A stretch of 64,000 nucleotides of DNA from the NCBI GenBank assembly GCA_035949055.1, contig DASZIO010000053.1, forward strand, positions 186,001-250,000, given 5' to 3'. This DNA is from Bog-756 sp035949055. GTDB lineage: Bacteria > Actinomycetota > Acidimicrobiia > Acidimicrobiales > RAAP-2. The position numbers and the translations under genes were made by a program. The notes beneath the pieces were generated by a model. The model searched no databases and had not been told where the DNA came from. It worked only from the letters and a program-made list of their open reading frames with translations. Of the stretch, positions 48,978-57,062 are shown piece after piece (the stretch's first letter is position 1; the number at the start of each line of letters is the position of its first letter).

Positions 48978-51712
48978 CGGCCGGGGACGGTCCCCCGGAC
49001 AGCACCGGATCGGGGACACCGGGGACCACGGCCCGGCCACGTCGCATCGCGGTCGTCCCCCATACCCACTGGGACCGCGAGTGGTACGACCCCTTCCAGA
49101 CGTTTCGCTTCAAACTGGTGCAGCTGATCGACGGGCTGCTCGACCAGATGGAGAGCGACACGTCCTACCGCCACTTCCTGCTCGACGGACAGGTGGCGGT
49201 GGTCGACGACTACCTCGAGATGCGGCCGGAGAACGAGGCCCGTCTGCGCGCCCTGACCGCGGCCGGCCGGATTACCGTCGGTCCCTGGTACATCCTGATG
49301 GACGAGTTCCTGGTGTCCGGCGAGACCTTGGTCCGGAACCTTCAGGTGGGGATCGAGCGGGGTAGCGCCTTCGGCGGCGTGATGGACGTGGGCTACCTGC
49401 CCGACATGTTCGGACACGTCGCCCAGATGCCCCAGCTCCTCACCCTGGCCGGGCTGCGGCACGCCGTGGTGTGGAGGGGGGTGCCGTCGGCTGTCGACCG
49501 AACCGGCTTCCGGTGGGTGGCCCCTGACGGTTCGGCGGTGCGGGCCGAGTACCTGGTGGCCGGCTACGGCAACGGCGCGGCCCTGCCCGATGACGCCAAG
49601 GCCCTGATCCGCCGGCTCCGCACCCACCTGGAGGAGCTCGACCCCTTCCTCACGCCTGGGGATCCCCTGCTGCTCATGAACGGAACGGACCACCAACGTC
49701 CCCAACCCTGGCTCGGGCGGGTCGTGACCGAGGCGAACCAGATGCAGAACGAGATGGAGCTGGCCATCACGTCACTGCCCGAGTACCTCGAGTCTGCCGA
49801 TGACCACGGGCTACCGGAATGGAGGGGCGAGCTCCGGTCGGGGGCCCGGGCCAACCTGCTGATGGGGGTGGCGTCCAACCGCGTCGACGTGAAGCAGGCC
49901 GCCAGCCGCGCCGAGCGCGCCCTCGAGCAGCTGGCCGAACCCCTGTCGGCCCTGTTCCTGCCGCCCGGGGCATGGCCAGGCCCATTTCTGGACCTGGCCT
50001 GGACCCTCCTCATCCGCAATTCGGCCCACGACTCCGTCTGCGCCTGCTCGGTCGACGATGTCGTCGACGCGGTGCTGCACCGCTATGCCGAGGCGCGTCA
50101 TCTGGGGGAGGCGGTGGTCGCGGAGGTGCTCGACTCGGTGGCGACATCGATGGCGTCACCGGGCCCGGCGGTCGTCAACCCGTCCGCGTCCGACCGCAGC
50201 GGCGTGGTCGAGGTGGTGGTGACGGCCGCCGGCGAGCCCGGCCCGGACGTGCAGGTGCTCTCGGAACGCTCCGGCCTCCCGGGGACCCTGACCCTGGATG
50301 GGACCACGGTCCGCAGCATGCTCGGCCTCATCCAAGGAGCGCGGATCGACGCGGACACGTACATCACCGACGTCGCGGTGGCCGAGGACGAGACCGGGTT
50401 GGACATCAGTGTGGTGATCGGCACCGAGGCTCGTGACGGGGTCCCCATCGAGCAGGTCAAGCGGGGGCTCTACACCCGGCTCACCGCCCGACCCCAGACA
50501 CAGGTCCGCCTGATGCTCGATCAGCCGCCGGTCCGGCGGGTCCTCGCCCGCCAGCAGACCGTACCGGGGTTCGGCTGGGCCCGGTTCTCACCGGCCACCC
50601 TCGCCCATCCGGTGCAAGTGCACGACGACCCGACCGGGGCGATCACGCTGACCAACGGACTGGTCACGGTGACCGTCGATCCGTCCGAGGGCACCTTCGC
50701 GGTCGACGGCATCCCCGGCTTCGGGCGGCTGGTCGACGGCGGGGACCACGGGGACACCTACAACTACTCACCGCCGTTGGTCGACTCGATCGTCCACACG
50801 CCGTTCTCGGTGTCGGTCACGGTCGACGAGCGGGGTCCAGTCCGGGCCCGTGCCGCCATCACCTCGACCTTCGCCTGGCCGTCGCATGTCGACGGGGTCT
50901 CCAAGGCCAGGGAGGGCCGGAATGAGGTTCCGGTAAGGACCACCGTCGAGCTGCGGGCGGATGAGGCACTGGTGCGGGTGCGGACGGAGTTCGACAACCC
51001 CTCACGGGACCACCGGTTGCGGGCCCATCTCCCCCTCCCCCGGCGCGCCGCCACCTCCCGGGCCGAGAGCGCCTTCACCGTCGTCGAACGCGGCCTCACC
51101 GCCGAGGGCGGTAAGGAGGAGACCGGGACGCCCACCTTCCCCTCGCGCCGGTTCGTGACCGCCGGAGGCCTCACCGTGGTGCACGAGGGCCTGCTCGAGT
51201 ACGAGCTCGTGGACGTGCGGCCCGACGCTGACGGCGGCCGCGACACGGCCGGGACGCTCGCCCTCACGTTGCTCCGATCGACCGGCATGCTCTCCCGCCT
51301 GGGTATGACCACCCGTCCCCTCACCGCCGGCCCGATGATCCCGATCGACGGACCACAGCTGATCGGACCGATCGACGTGCGCTACGCCATCGCCCTTGGT
51401 GACGTCGATCCCTATCGGATGGCCGAGGACCTGCTCGTCCCCTTGTCATGCGTGGCATCCTTCGGCGGCGGCGAGCGTCCCGACCGTGGCTCGGCCCTCC
51501 GCGTGAGCGGCGCCGAGGTGTCCGCCGTGCGCCGAGAGGCCGGGCTCATGGAGGTGCGGGTGTTCAATCCCCGACCGGTGCCCACCAGGGTCGAGATCCC
51601 CGAGCGCACCGGGTGGCTGGTCGACCTACGTGGACGACCGTTGACTCCGTTCGAGGGATCCTTCGACCTCCGTCCCGAGGGAATCGCCACGGTCCGGCTC
51701 GACAGGGTCTGA
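48974..51712 (+). CDS. GH38 alpha-mannosidase
   Basis: 912-residue glycoside hydrolase family 38 enzyme that releases alpha-linked mannose by a retaining, zinc-dependent mechanism. VVPHTHWDREWYDPFQTF carries the zinc-binding His and Asp; MDVGYLPDMFGHVAQMPQLL carries the nucleophile Asp; NSAHDSVCACSVDDVV is a later metal-binding block. The C-terminal half is the beta-sandwich region. There is no signal peptide, so it is probably cytoplasmic and acts on imported or turned-over mannosides. The start overlaps the upstream small gene; the last 87 bp overlap the cyclase gene on the other strand. Confidence 0.93.
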   Translation: MTAGDGPPDSTGSGTPGTTARPRRIAVVPHTHWDREWYDPFQTFRFKLVQLIDGLLDQMESDTSYRHFLLDGQVAVVDDYLEMRPENEARLRALTAAGRITVGPWYILMDEFLVSGETLVRNLQVGIERGSAFGGVMDVGYLPDMFGHVAQMPQLLTLAGLRHAVVWRGVPSAVDRTGFRWVAPDGSAVRAEYLVAGYGNGAALPDDAKALIRRLRTHLEELDPFLTPGDPLLLMNGTDHQRPQPWLGRVVTEANQMQNEMELAITSLPEYLESADDHGLPEWRGELRSGARANLLMGVASNRVDVKQAASRAERALEQLAEPLSALFLPPGAWPGPFLDLAWTLLIRNSAHDSVCACSVDDVVDAVLHRYAEARHLGEAVVAEVLDSVATSMASPGPAVVNPSASDRSGVVEVVVTAAGEPGPDVQVLSERSGLPGTLTLDGTTVRSMLGLIQGARIDADTYITDVAVAEDETGLDISVVIGTEARDGVPIEQVKRGLYTRLTARPQTQVRLMLDQPPVRRVLARQQTVPGFGWARFSPATLAHPVQVHDDPTGAITLTNGLVTVTVDPSEGTFAVDGIPGFGRLVDGGDHGDTYNYSPPLVDSIVHTPFSVSVTVDERGPVRARAAITSTFAWPSHVDGVSKAREGRNEVPVRTTVELRADEALVRVRTEFDNPSRDHRLRAHLPLPRRAATSRAESAFTVVERGLTAEGGKEETGTPTFPSRRFVTAGGLTVVHEGLLEYELVDVRPDADGGRDTAGTLALTLLRSTGMLSRLGMTTRPLTAGPMIPIDGPQLIGPIDVRYAIALGDVDPYRMAEDLLVPLSCVASFGGGERPDRGSALRVSGAEVSAVRREAGLMEVRVFNPRPVPTRVEIPERTGWLVDLRGRPLTPFEGSFDLRPEGIATVRLDRV

Positions 51713-52978
51713 GCCGCCCTCCCCCAGCTCGGGGGCCGAGCCGGCCTCGTCGGGGGGGACCGCCCGCCGGGGTGAACTCCGCACCACCAGCTTCTCCCCC
51801 CGGTCGCGCAGCTCCTCGAGCTCGCGCAGCACGGCGCCCAGACGCTCCCAGCGCACGCTGCGACGTCGGTCGGCCCCCGGCTCGGTGCCGGCCCGGGACA
51901 GCTTCCAAGCTTGGACCCGACCGAGGTCCTTGAGGGTGCGGGGCCGGATCGCCTTCATGTCGAACCGGCCGGCCTCGGGACCGAGGGCCGTACGGAACTC
52001 GTCCGAAACCAGCACCGTGCCCGGATGGGCCACCCCGACCAGCCGGCTGGCCAGGTTGACGACCGGGCCGTAGTAATCGCCGTCCTGGAGGAGGGCCGGG
52101 CCCACGGCGAGCGCCACCCGTACGTCGGACAGGAGCTCGTCGTCGGCGTACGCCTCGGCCAGGCTGAGCCCGATCTCGGCCGCGCTGGTCACGGACTGGA
52201 CTGCGAACATCACCTCGTCGCCGATCATTTTGATCACCCGGCCGCCCAAGGCCACCACGGTCTCATGGGCCAGCTCCTCGAACCGGGCCACCACTCCGGC
52301 CAGCTCCTCGTCACCGAGGTGCTGACTCAGCACGGTGAAGCCGACCATGTCGGCGAACCCCACTGCGGTCACCGGGCTCATACCCTCGTCGGACCCTCGC
52401 GTCCGGGCCAACCTGGCCCGCCGGACGGCCGCCTGCAGATGCCGTCGCCAGACGTACTCGAGCAGACGGGCCATGGCCGGCAGCGCCAGCTCGGCCTGCC
52501 GGGCGAAGTTGTCGGCGTCGGTGATGCTGTCGCCGGACGAGGTGATGACCGGAATCGATCCAGGTGATGTCTCCGCTTCGGCGATCCGGGCCATCGACAG
52601 CCCGACGACGCGGGCGGTCTGCACCGCCGAGTCCACATCGGCGAGCCCCATGGCCATCATCGACTGGAAGAGCTCGACCGCCTCGATGTCCAGGTCGGTG
52701 AAGGCGAGATCGTCGTCGCTCACGTCGAGGAATCCCAGGGCACGCCACAGCCGCCGGATGGCCTCGACGGGGAGGTCGGTTATCTCGGCCACCTCGGTCT
52801 GGGTGAGTCGGCGACCGGCCGGGACCAGCAACCGGTCGACCACGAGTAGATCGACGACGTCATCGGCGACGGCGCGGTCGATCTCGTCGTCGGAACACCC
52901 CAGCTCGGTGAGGAGCGATCGCACCCGGCCCAGCGCCTCGCGGCGCGACCGCACATCCGAGGGATGCACATCCGTCAC
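51626..52978 (-). CDS. Class III adenylate/guanylate cyclase
   Basis: 450 residues. The N-terminal ~190 residues are helical, with LTQTEVAEITDLPVEAIRRLWRALGF resembling a MerR-like helix-turn-helix, similar in layout to the autoinhibitory region of mycobacterial Rv1264. The catalytic homology domain has VGFADMVGFTVLSQHL (metal-binding Asp), GRVIKMIGDEVMFAV (second Asp in GDEV) and VALAVGPALLQDGDYYGPVVNLASRLVG. It likely makes cAMP, but the substrate-specifying residues were not checked by alignment. GTG start at 52978 has TAGGGT 6 nt upstream. The final ~29 codons overlap the mannosidase gene antisense. Confidence 0.9.
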   Translation of the reverse strand: MTDVHPSDVRSRREALGRVRSLLTELGCSDDEIDRAVADDVVDLLVVDRLLVPAGRRLTQTEVAEITDLPVEAIRRLWRALGFLDVSDDDLAFTDLDIEAVELFQSMMAMGLADVDSAVQTARVVGLSMARIAEAETSPGSIPVITSSGDSITDADNFARQAELALPAMARLLEYVWRRHLQAAVRRARLARTRGSDEGMSPVTAVGFADMVGFTVLSQHLGDEELAGVVARFEELAHETVVALGGRVIKMIGDEVMFAVQSVTSAAEIGLSLAEAYADDELLSDVRVALAVGPALLQDGDYYGPVVNLASRLVGVAHPGTVLVSDEFRTALGPEAGRFDMKAIRPRTLKDLGRVQAWKLSRAGTEPGADRRRSVRWERLGAVLRELEELRDRGEKLVVRSSPRRAVPPDEAGSAPELGEGGSDPVEPDRGDSLGTEVEGSLERSQRSST

Positions 52979-52984
52979 GGCTCC

Positions 52985-52990
52985 ACCCTA
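52985..52990 (-). promoter_or_regulatory. Leaderless -10 of the cyclase gene
   Basis: TAGGGT on the minus strand, 6 nt before the GTG at 52978. Confidence 0.65.
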
Positions 52991-53055
52991 TGCCGGTCAC
53001 CCCGAAGGCCCGGAAGACGCAGGCGGATCGCAGCAGGCCGAACGGCAGGGCTGCC

Positions 53056-53061
53056 TACACT
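53056..53061 (+). promoter_or_regulatory. Leaderless -10 of the CofC/FbiD gene
   Basis: TACACT followed by 6 nt and the GTG at 53068. Confidence 0.6.
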
Positions 53062-53067
53062 GTGGCA

Positions 53068-53691
53068 GTGGCAGCCCCCGATCGGTCTTCGCTGCCGGGC
53101 CACCCGTTGCGCATGGGACCCCGGGCGGTGCTCATCCCGGTCAAGGCCTTCGATCTGGCCAAGCGCCGGCTGCATCGGGCCATGAGTGCGCCCCAGCGCG
53201 CCGAGCTGGCCCGGGCGATGGCGGACCGGGTGGTCCGCGCGGCATTCCCGCTTCCGGTAGCGGTGGTGTGCGACGACAACACGGTGGCCCGCTGGGCGCG
53301 GCAACTCGGGGCCCTGGTCGTGTGGGAACCGGGTCGGGGTCTCAACGGTGCCGTCGAGGCAGGCGTCGACCATCTGCGGTCTGCCGGCGTAACGGAGGTC
53401 GTCGTGGCCCACGCCGACCTGCCGCGGGCCCGTGACCTGCCCGATGTGGACGGCGGACGCGGGGTCACCCTGGTACCCGACCGGTACGGGAACGGCACCA
53501 ACGTGATGGCGCTGCCCACCGATGCGGGGTTCCGGTTCTCCTATGGTCCCGGTTCATTCGCCCGGCATCTGTCCGAGGCCCAGCGGCTCGGTCTCGCCGT
53601 CCGGGTCCTCGACCGTCCCGACCTGGCCTGGGACATCGACGAGCCGGCCGACCTGGTGCCGGTGGCCGCCGACGGCGCCACGGCACGGTGA
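53068..53691 (+). CDS. fbiD: CofC/FbiD nucleotidyltransferase of coenzyme F420 biosynthesis
   Basis: 207-residue guanylyltransferase that activates phospholactate or PEP for F420 side-chain assembly. LIPVKAFDLAKRRL is the N-terminal nucleotide-binding block; VVWEPGRGLNGAVEAGVDHL, VVVAHADLPRARDL and DRYGNGTNVMALP are conserved. Start GTG 53068 is chosen because TACACT is 6 nt upstream; the frame is open to an ATG at 52990. The stop overlaps the GTG of the deacetylase gene by 4 bp. No other F420 genes are in the window. Confidence 0.9.
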   Translation: MAAPDRSSLPGHPLRMGPRAVLIPVKAFDLAKRRLHRAMSAPQRAELARAMADRVVRAAFPLPVAVVCDDNTVARWARQLGALVVWEPGRGLNGAVEAGVDHLRSAGVTEVVVAHADLPRARDLPDVDGGRGVTLVPDRYGNGTNVMALPTDAGFRFSYGPGSFARHLSEAQRLGLAVRVLDRPDLAWDIDEPADLVPVAADGATAR

Positions 53692-54545
53692 CCGGACGGG
53701 GAAACGGCGAGCATGGCGGGGTCGCGGCGCCCAGCGGGCTCCCGGTCGGCGACCTGCTGACCTCGGAGCCGGTCACCGCCGACCTCCCCACACCTCGCCG
53801 TGTCCTGGCGGTTGGTGCGCATCCGGACGACATCGAGTTCGGCTGTGGCGCCACCCTGGCCAAGTGGGTTGCCGGCGGGGCGGAGCTCCACTACGTGGTG
53901 CTCACCGACGGCTCCAAGGGAGCCTGGGACGCCGGAGCCGATCTGGCCGCACTGGTCTCGGCCCGAGTGGGCGAGTGCCGGGCGGCGGCCGCGGTGACGG
54001 ACGGGATCGACGGGGGAAGTCCTCTCCCACCGGAACGGGTCTTCTTCATGCAACGGGTGGACGGCGAGCTCGTCAACGGAGCCGATGAGCGGCGGGCGCT
54101 GGCCGAGATCATCCGGCAGGTGAAACCCACCGTGGTGCTGGGTCACGACCCGTGGCGGCGGTACCGACTCCACCCCGACCACCGGGTCGCCGGGCACATC
54201 ACGGTCGACGCCCTGGTGGCCGCCCGCGACCACCACTTCTTCCCCGAGCTCGGGCTCGCCCCCCATCGCCCCCGGTCACTCCTCTTGTGGGAGGCCGACG
54301 CGCCGAACCATGTCGAAGACGCCAGAGGCTTCGAGCAGACCAAGATCGATGCCCTGTTGTGCCATCACAGCCAGCTCGAATCCACCATGGGGTTCGACGA
54401 CCTCCAGGGCGAAGGAGCGACCCTTCATGGGTCTCCGGCCGCTGTGGCCGAGTTCTCTGCGAAAGTTCGGCGCCAACTGGCCCAACACGGATCGATCTGC
54501 GACCTGCCTTCGGCAGAAGCCTTCCGGCTGATCACCGACCTCTGA
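53688..54545 (+). CDS. PIG-L family zinc-dependent N-deacetylase
   Basis: 285-residue LmbE/PIG-L fold enzyme. VLAVGAHPDDIEFGCGATLAKW holds the zinc ligands His and Asp-Asp; VVLTDGSKGAWD follows; RYRLHPDHRVAGHITVDAL provides the third zinc His. It could be MshB (GlcNAc-inositol deacetylase) or Mca (mycothiol conjugate amidase)-like, but PIG-L proteins act on many GlcNAc-type substrates and the context (coupled to CofC/FbiD) does not settle it. A perfect hairpin follows the stop. Confidence 0.88.
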   Translation: MTGRGNGEHGGVAAPSGLPVGDLLTSEPVTADLPTPRRVLAVGAHPDDIEFGCGATLAKWVAGGAELHYVVLTDGSKGAWDAGADLAALVSARVGECRAAAAVTDGIDGGSPLPPERVFFMQRVDGELVNGADERRALAEIIRQVKPTVVLGHDPWRRYRLHPDHRVAGHITVDALVAARDHHFFPELGLAPHRPRSLLLWEADAPNHVEDARGFEQTKIDALLCHHSQLESTMGFDDLQGEGATLHGSPAAVAEFSAKVRRQLAQHGSICDLPSAEAFRLITDL

Positions 54546-54552
54546 CCGCTCG

Positions 54553-54590
54553 GTGCACCGGTGGGGACCAACCGGCCCCCACCGGTGCAC
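54553..54590. terminator. Bidirectional hairpin terminator between PIG-L and hupB
   Basis: Fourteen-bp perfectly complementary arms (54553-54566 and 54577-54590) with a 10-nt loop, 7 bp past the PIG-L stop and 30 bp before the hupB stop. No T-tract. Confidence 0.75.
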
Positions 54591-54620
54591 TCGACGGCAG
54601 CACGATGCGCCGTCCGGCGG

Positions 54621-55286
54621 CTACCGCGACCGGCGAACCGTCCGCTTGGCCGCCTTGCGGGCCGGGGCCCTCTTGGCCGTGCGCTTGCGGGCCGGTGCCT
54701 TTTTGGCCGTGCGCTTGCGGGCCGGTGCCTTTTTGGCCGTGCGCTTGGCGGCCGACTTCTTGGCCGTCCGCTTGCGGGCCGGGGCCCTCTTGGCCGTGCG
54801 CTTGGCGGCCGACTTCTTGGCCGTCCGCTTGCGGGCCGGAGCCTTTTTGGCCGTGCGCTTGGCGGCAGACTTCTTGGCCGCAGACTTCCTGGCCGGGGCC
54901 TTCTTCACCGCCCTCTTGGCCGTCGACTTGCGCGCCGCCGTCCGTTTGGCCGGCCTCTTGCGGGCCGGCCTCTTGGCTGCTGCCTTCCTCACTGCCATGG
55001 ATGTTTCCTCCTTGGGGTTCAACGCCGATTTGAACGCCGAACCGGTGGCGAACCGGACACCCTTCGACGCCGGGATGTGTACCACCGCGCCGGTCCTCGG
55101 ATTCCGACCCACACGGGGTCCACGCTCGATCGGGTTGAACGCTCCAAAACCGACCACCGTGACCTTCCGTCCGGATCGAACCTCAGTGACGATCGTGTCG
55201 AACAACACATCAACAACGTCTTCGACAGCTTTGCGAGTCGAAATCGTCGACTCGCTGACTGCTCGGACGAGTTGAGACTTGTTCAC
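54621..55286 (-). CDS. hupB: HupB: HU protein with long lysine/alanine/arginine-rich tail
   Basis: 221-residue histone-like protein. Residues 1-~92 are the HU fold (NKSQLVRAVSESTISTRKAVEDVV, FGAFNPIERGPRVGRNPRTG). Residues ~93-221 are a basic tail of KKAPARKRTAKKSAA-type repeats, resembling histone H1 and the mycobacterial HupB tail. GTG at 55286 follows GGAGG with 5-nt spacing. It should condense the nucleoid and may bind RNA. Convergent with the PIG-L gene; its promoter lies in the A+T-rich stretch to its right. Confidence 0.95.
   Translation of the reverse strand: MNKSQLVRAVSESTISTRKAVEDVVDVLFDTIVTEVRSGRKVTVVGFGAFNPIERGPRVGRNPRTGAVVHIPASKGVRFATGSAFKSALNPKEETSMAVRKAAAKRPARKRPAKRTAARKSTAKRAVKKAPARKSAAKKSAAKRTAKKAPARKRTAKKSAAKRTAKRAPARKRTAKKSAAKRTAKKAPARKRTAKKAPARKRTAKRAPARKAAKRTVRRSR
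54640..54990. repeat. Degenerate tandem repeats in the hupB tail
   Basis: Repeated 24-60 bp blocks encode the KRTAKK/APARK modules. Blocks such as that at 54670-54700 recur nearly identically at 54706-54736, so the tail length is likely to vary between strains. Confidence 0.85.
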
Positions 55287-55561
55287 GATCACCTCCGCAG
55301 CGATACGCAACCTGTACCAGCAAAATGGGTTTTTACCGCCAGGTCAAGCACCCTCGCATTTCACGAGACCTGTGGCAGCCGTCCCGCGCGCGCCTGAAAC
55401 GCGGTGTCAGACCGACGCGACGCGCTTCACTTTGAGCAACTCGCTCGCAGGCATGGACAAAAAACCGTTTGGTTGCAAGGATTAATTGCCGCACTTCTTC
55501 GGCACAGTCATCGCGGGACTCCGTTCCCGCCGCAACTGCGCAAAGCAGAAGTTGGTGGAAT
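55287..55561. other. A+T-rich intergenic region upstream of hupB and the VirD4-like gene
   Basis: I find no convincing gene here. The composition drops well below the surrounding G+C (runs such as AAAATGGG, TTTTTACC, GACAAAAAACC and GGATTAATTGCC). It must contain the hupB promoter and probably that of the coupling-protein gene, but no clean TANNNT-start pair is visible. No direct repeats matching the far side of the relaxase gene were recognised. Confidence 0.5.
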
Positions 55562-57049
55562 ATGCCCGCGAAAGAAATTTTCCCGTCAACACCGAAAATT
55601 GCCCTCACAACGCACCATCGCGCCGTTATGGCTTCTTCTGCCGGCGCCGGTCACGGGGCCTACTTGGGCCACAGCGAACGCGGCTGGTGCTTCGTCCAAC
55701 CACAGCAATCGATCATGATCCTCGGCCCACCGCGTTCGGGTAAGACGACCTCGATCATCATTCCCAATGTGATCGCCAGCAACGGGCCCGTCGTCTCAAC
55801 ATCGACAAAGCCGGACGTACTCGACGCCACGTTGGTCGCCCGTTCGGCGCTCGGTGACTGCTTGTTGTTCGACCCTACGGGATCGGTCGGTCGCAATCGC
55901 GGACTCCTCCCACTGCGCTGGTCTCCCCTGCAGTCCTGCATCACCTGGACGGCTGCGCTCTCGAAAGCACGCTCCCTGGTCGAGGTGGGGTCGACGGTGG
56001 GCAGCCAGCGTTCCGCCGGCGGCGACCACTCCCACTGGACCGAGCGGGCCCAGGCCTTGTTGGCTCCGCTCCTCCACGCCGGTGCGCTCAGCGGTGCCGA
56101 CATGCGCACCGTCCTGACCTGGGTGGATCGCCGCCAGGCCCTGCCCGCCCAGCAGATTCTGGCCGGTGAGCCGGGACGCTCCACCGAGCTGGCCCGGAAC
56201 CTCCTCGACGGGATCGTCGCCACCGACGACCGGGAGCTGAGCGGGATCTGGTCCACCGCCTCGGGAAGTCTGTCCGGGTTCCGCTCCGACTCGGCCCTGG
56301 CGGTCACCTCCGACCCGGTCTTCGATCCGGCCCGGTTCGTACGCTCGGCGGACACCATCTACATCGCCGCTCCCGCTCACCTTCAGGCCTCCGTCGCCCC
56401 CATGGTGGTCGGACTCCTCGAGGACATCCGCCACGCCTCGTACGCGCTCCGAGCCGGTGGTGCAGGGCCGGCCCATCCGCCTGTGGTGCTCGCTCTCGAC
56501 GAGCTGGCCAACATCGCACCCATCCCTGACCTCCCGTCGATGATCAGCGAAGGTGGTGGCCAAGGCGTATTGACCCTGGCCTGCCTGCAAGACCTGTCCC
56601 AGGCCCACTACCGCTGGCCTGACCACGCGGATGGCTTTCCGTCGCTCTTCGGTACCACGGTCGTGCTCCCCGGCATCGGCGACGTGCGCACCCTCGAGGC
56701 CCTTTCGACACTGGCCGGCGAAGAGGAGATCCTGACGCGGGCGGTGTCGTGGGGTCGTGCCGCCACCGGCCACCCGCTGACCGACCTGATCGACGGCGGG
56801 TGCCCGCAGCGGGGCGGAAGCCTCACGACCCAATGGCGGCGGCGGCTCCCGGTCGACGTGATCGCGCGGGGCGCACCGAACCAGGCGCTGGCCTTCGACG
56901 AGCGGAACCGGGCACGGTGGATCCCGCTTGCTCCGTCCCACGCGTCCGAACCCTGGCGTACCCTCCGCAGCCTGCGACGCTCTCACCATCACGCGCTTCA
57001 TCGACCTCACCCTGGCCCCGGAGACCACGGAACGGGATGGGAGCGGTGA
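55562..57049 (+). CDS. VirD4/TraG-like type IV coupling ATPase, soluble form
   Basis: ~495 residues. Walker A is LGPPRSGKTTSIIIP; STSTKPDVLDATL and CLLFDPTGSVGRNRG follow as in VirD4/TraG proteins; Walker B is VVLALDELANIAPIPDLPSMISEGGGQGV with the typical ...SxxEGGGQG extension, and CLQDLSQAHYRW resembles the coupling-protein motif after it. Such ATPases bring relaxase-bound DNA to a type IV channel. No transmembrane segment precedes the ATPase domain, unlike classic VirD4. Start is uncertain: ATG 55562 or 55628. The gene ends 13 bp from the convergent relaxase gene. Confidence 0.85.
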   Translation: MPAKEIFPSTPKIALTTHHRAVMASSAGAGHGAYLGHSERGWCFVQPQQSIMILGPPRSGKTTSIIIPNVIASNGPVVSTSTKPDVLDATLVARSALGDCLLFDPTGSVGRNRGLLPLRWSPLQSCITWTAALSKARSLVEVGSTVGSQRSAGGDHSHWTERAQALLAPLLHAGALSGADMRTVLTWVDRRQALPAQQILAGEPGRSTELARNLLDGIVATDDRELSGIWSTASGSLSGFRSDSALAVTSDPVFDPARFVRSADTIYIAAPAHLQASVAPMVVGLLEDIRHASYALRAGGAGPAHPPVVLALDELANIAPIPDLPSMISEGGGQGVLTLACLQDLSQAHYRWPDHADGFPSLFGTTVVLPGIGDVRTLEALSTLAGEEEILTRAVSWGRAATGHPLTDLIDGGCPQRGGSLTTQWRRRLPVDVIARGAPNQALAFDERNRARWIPLAPSHASEPWRTLRSLRRSHHHALHRPHPGPGDHGTGWER

Positions 57050-57062
57050 CGGCGGTGTGCCT

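Noticed and set aside
53688..54545. Firm MshB (mycothiol) assignment for the PIG-L protein
   Set aside because: Zinc motifs are shared across the family and no other mycothiol gene is in view.
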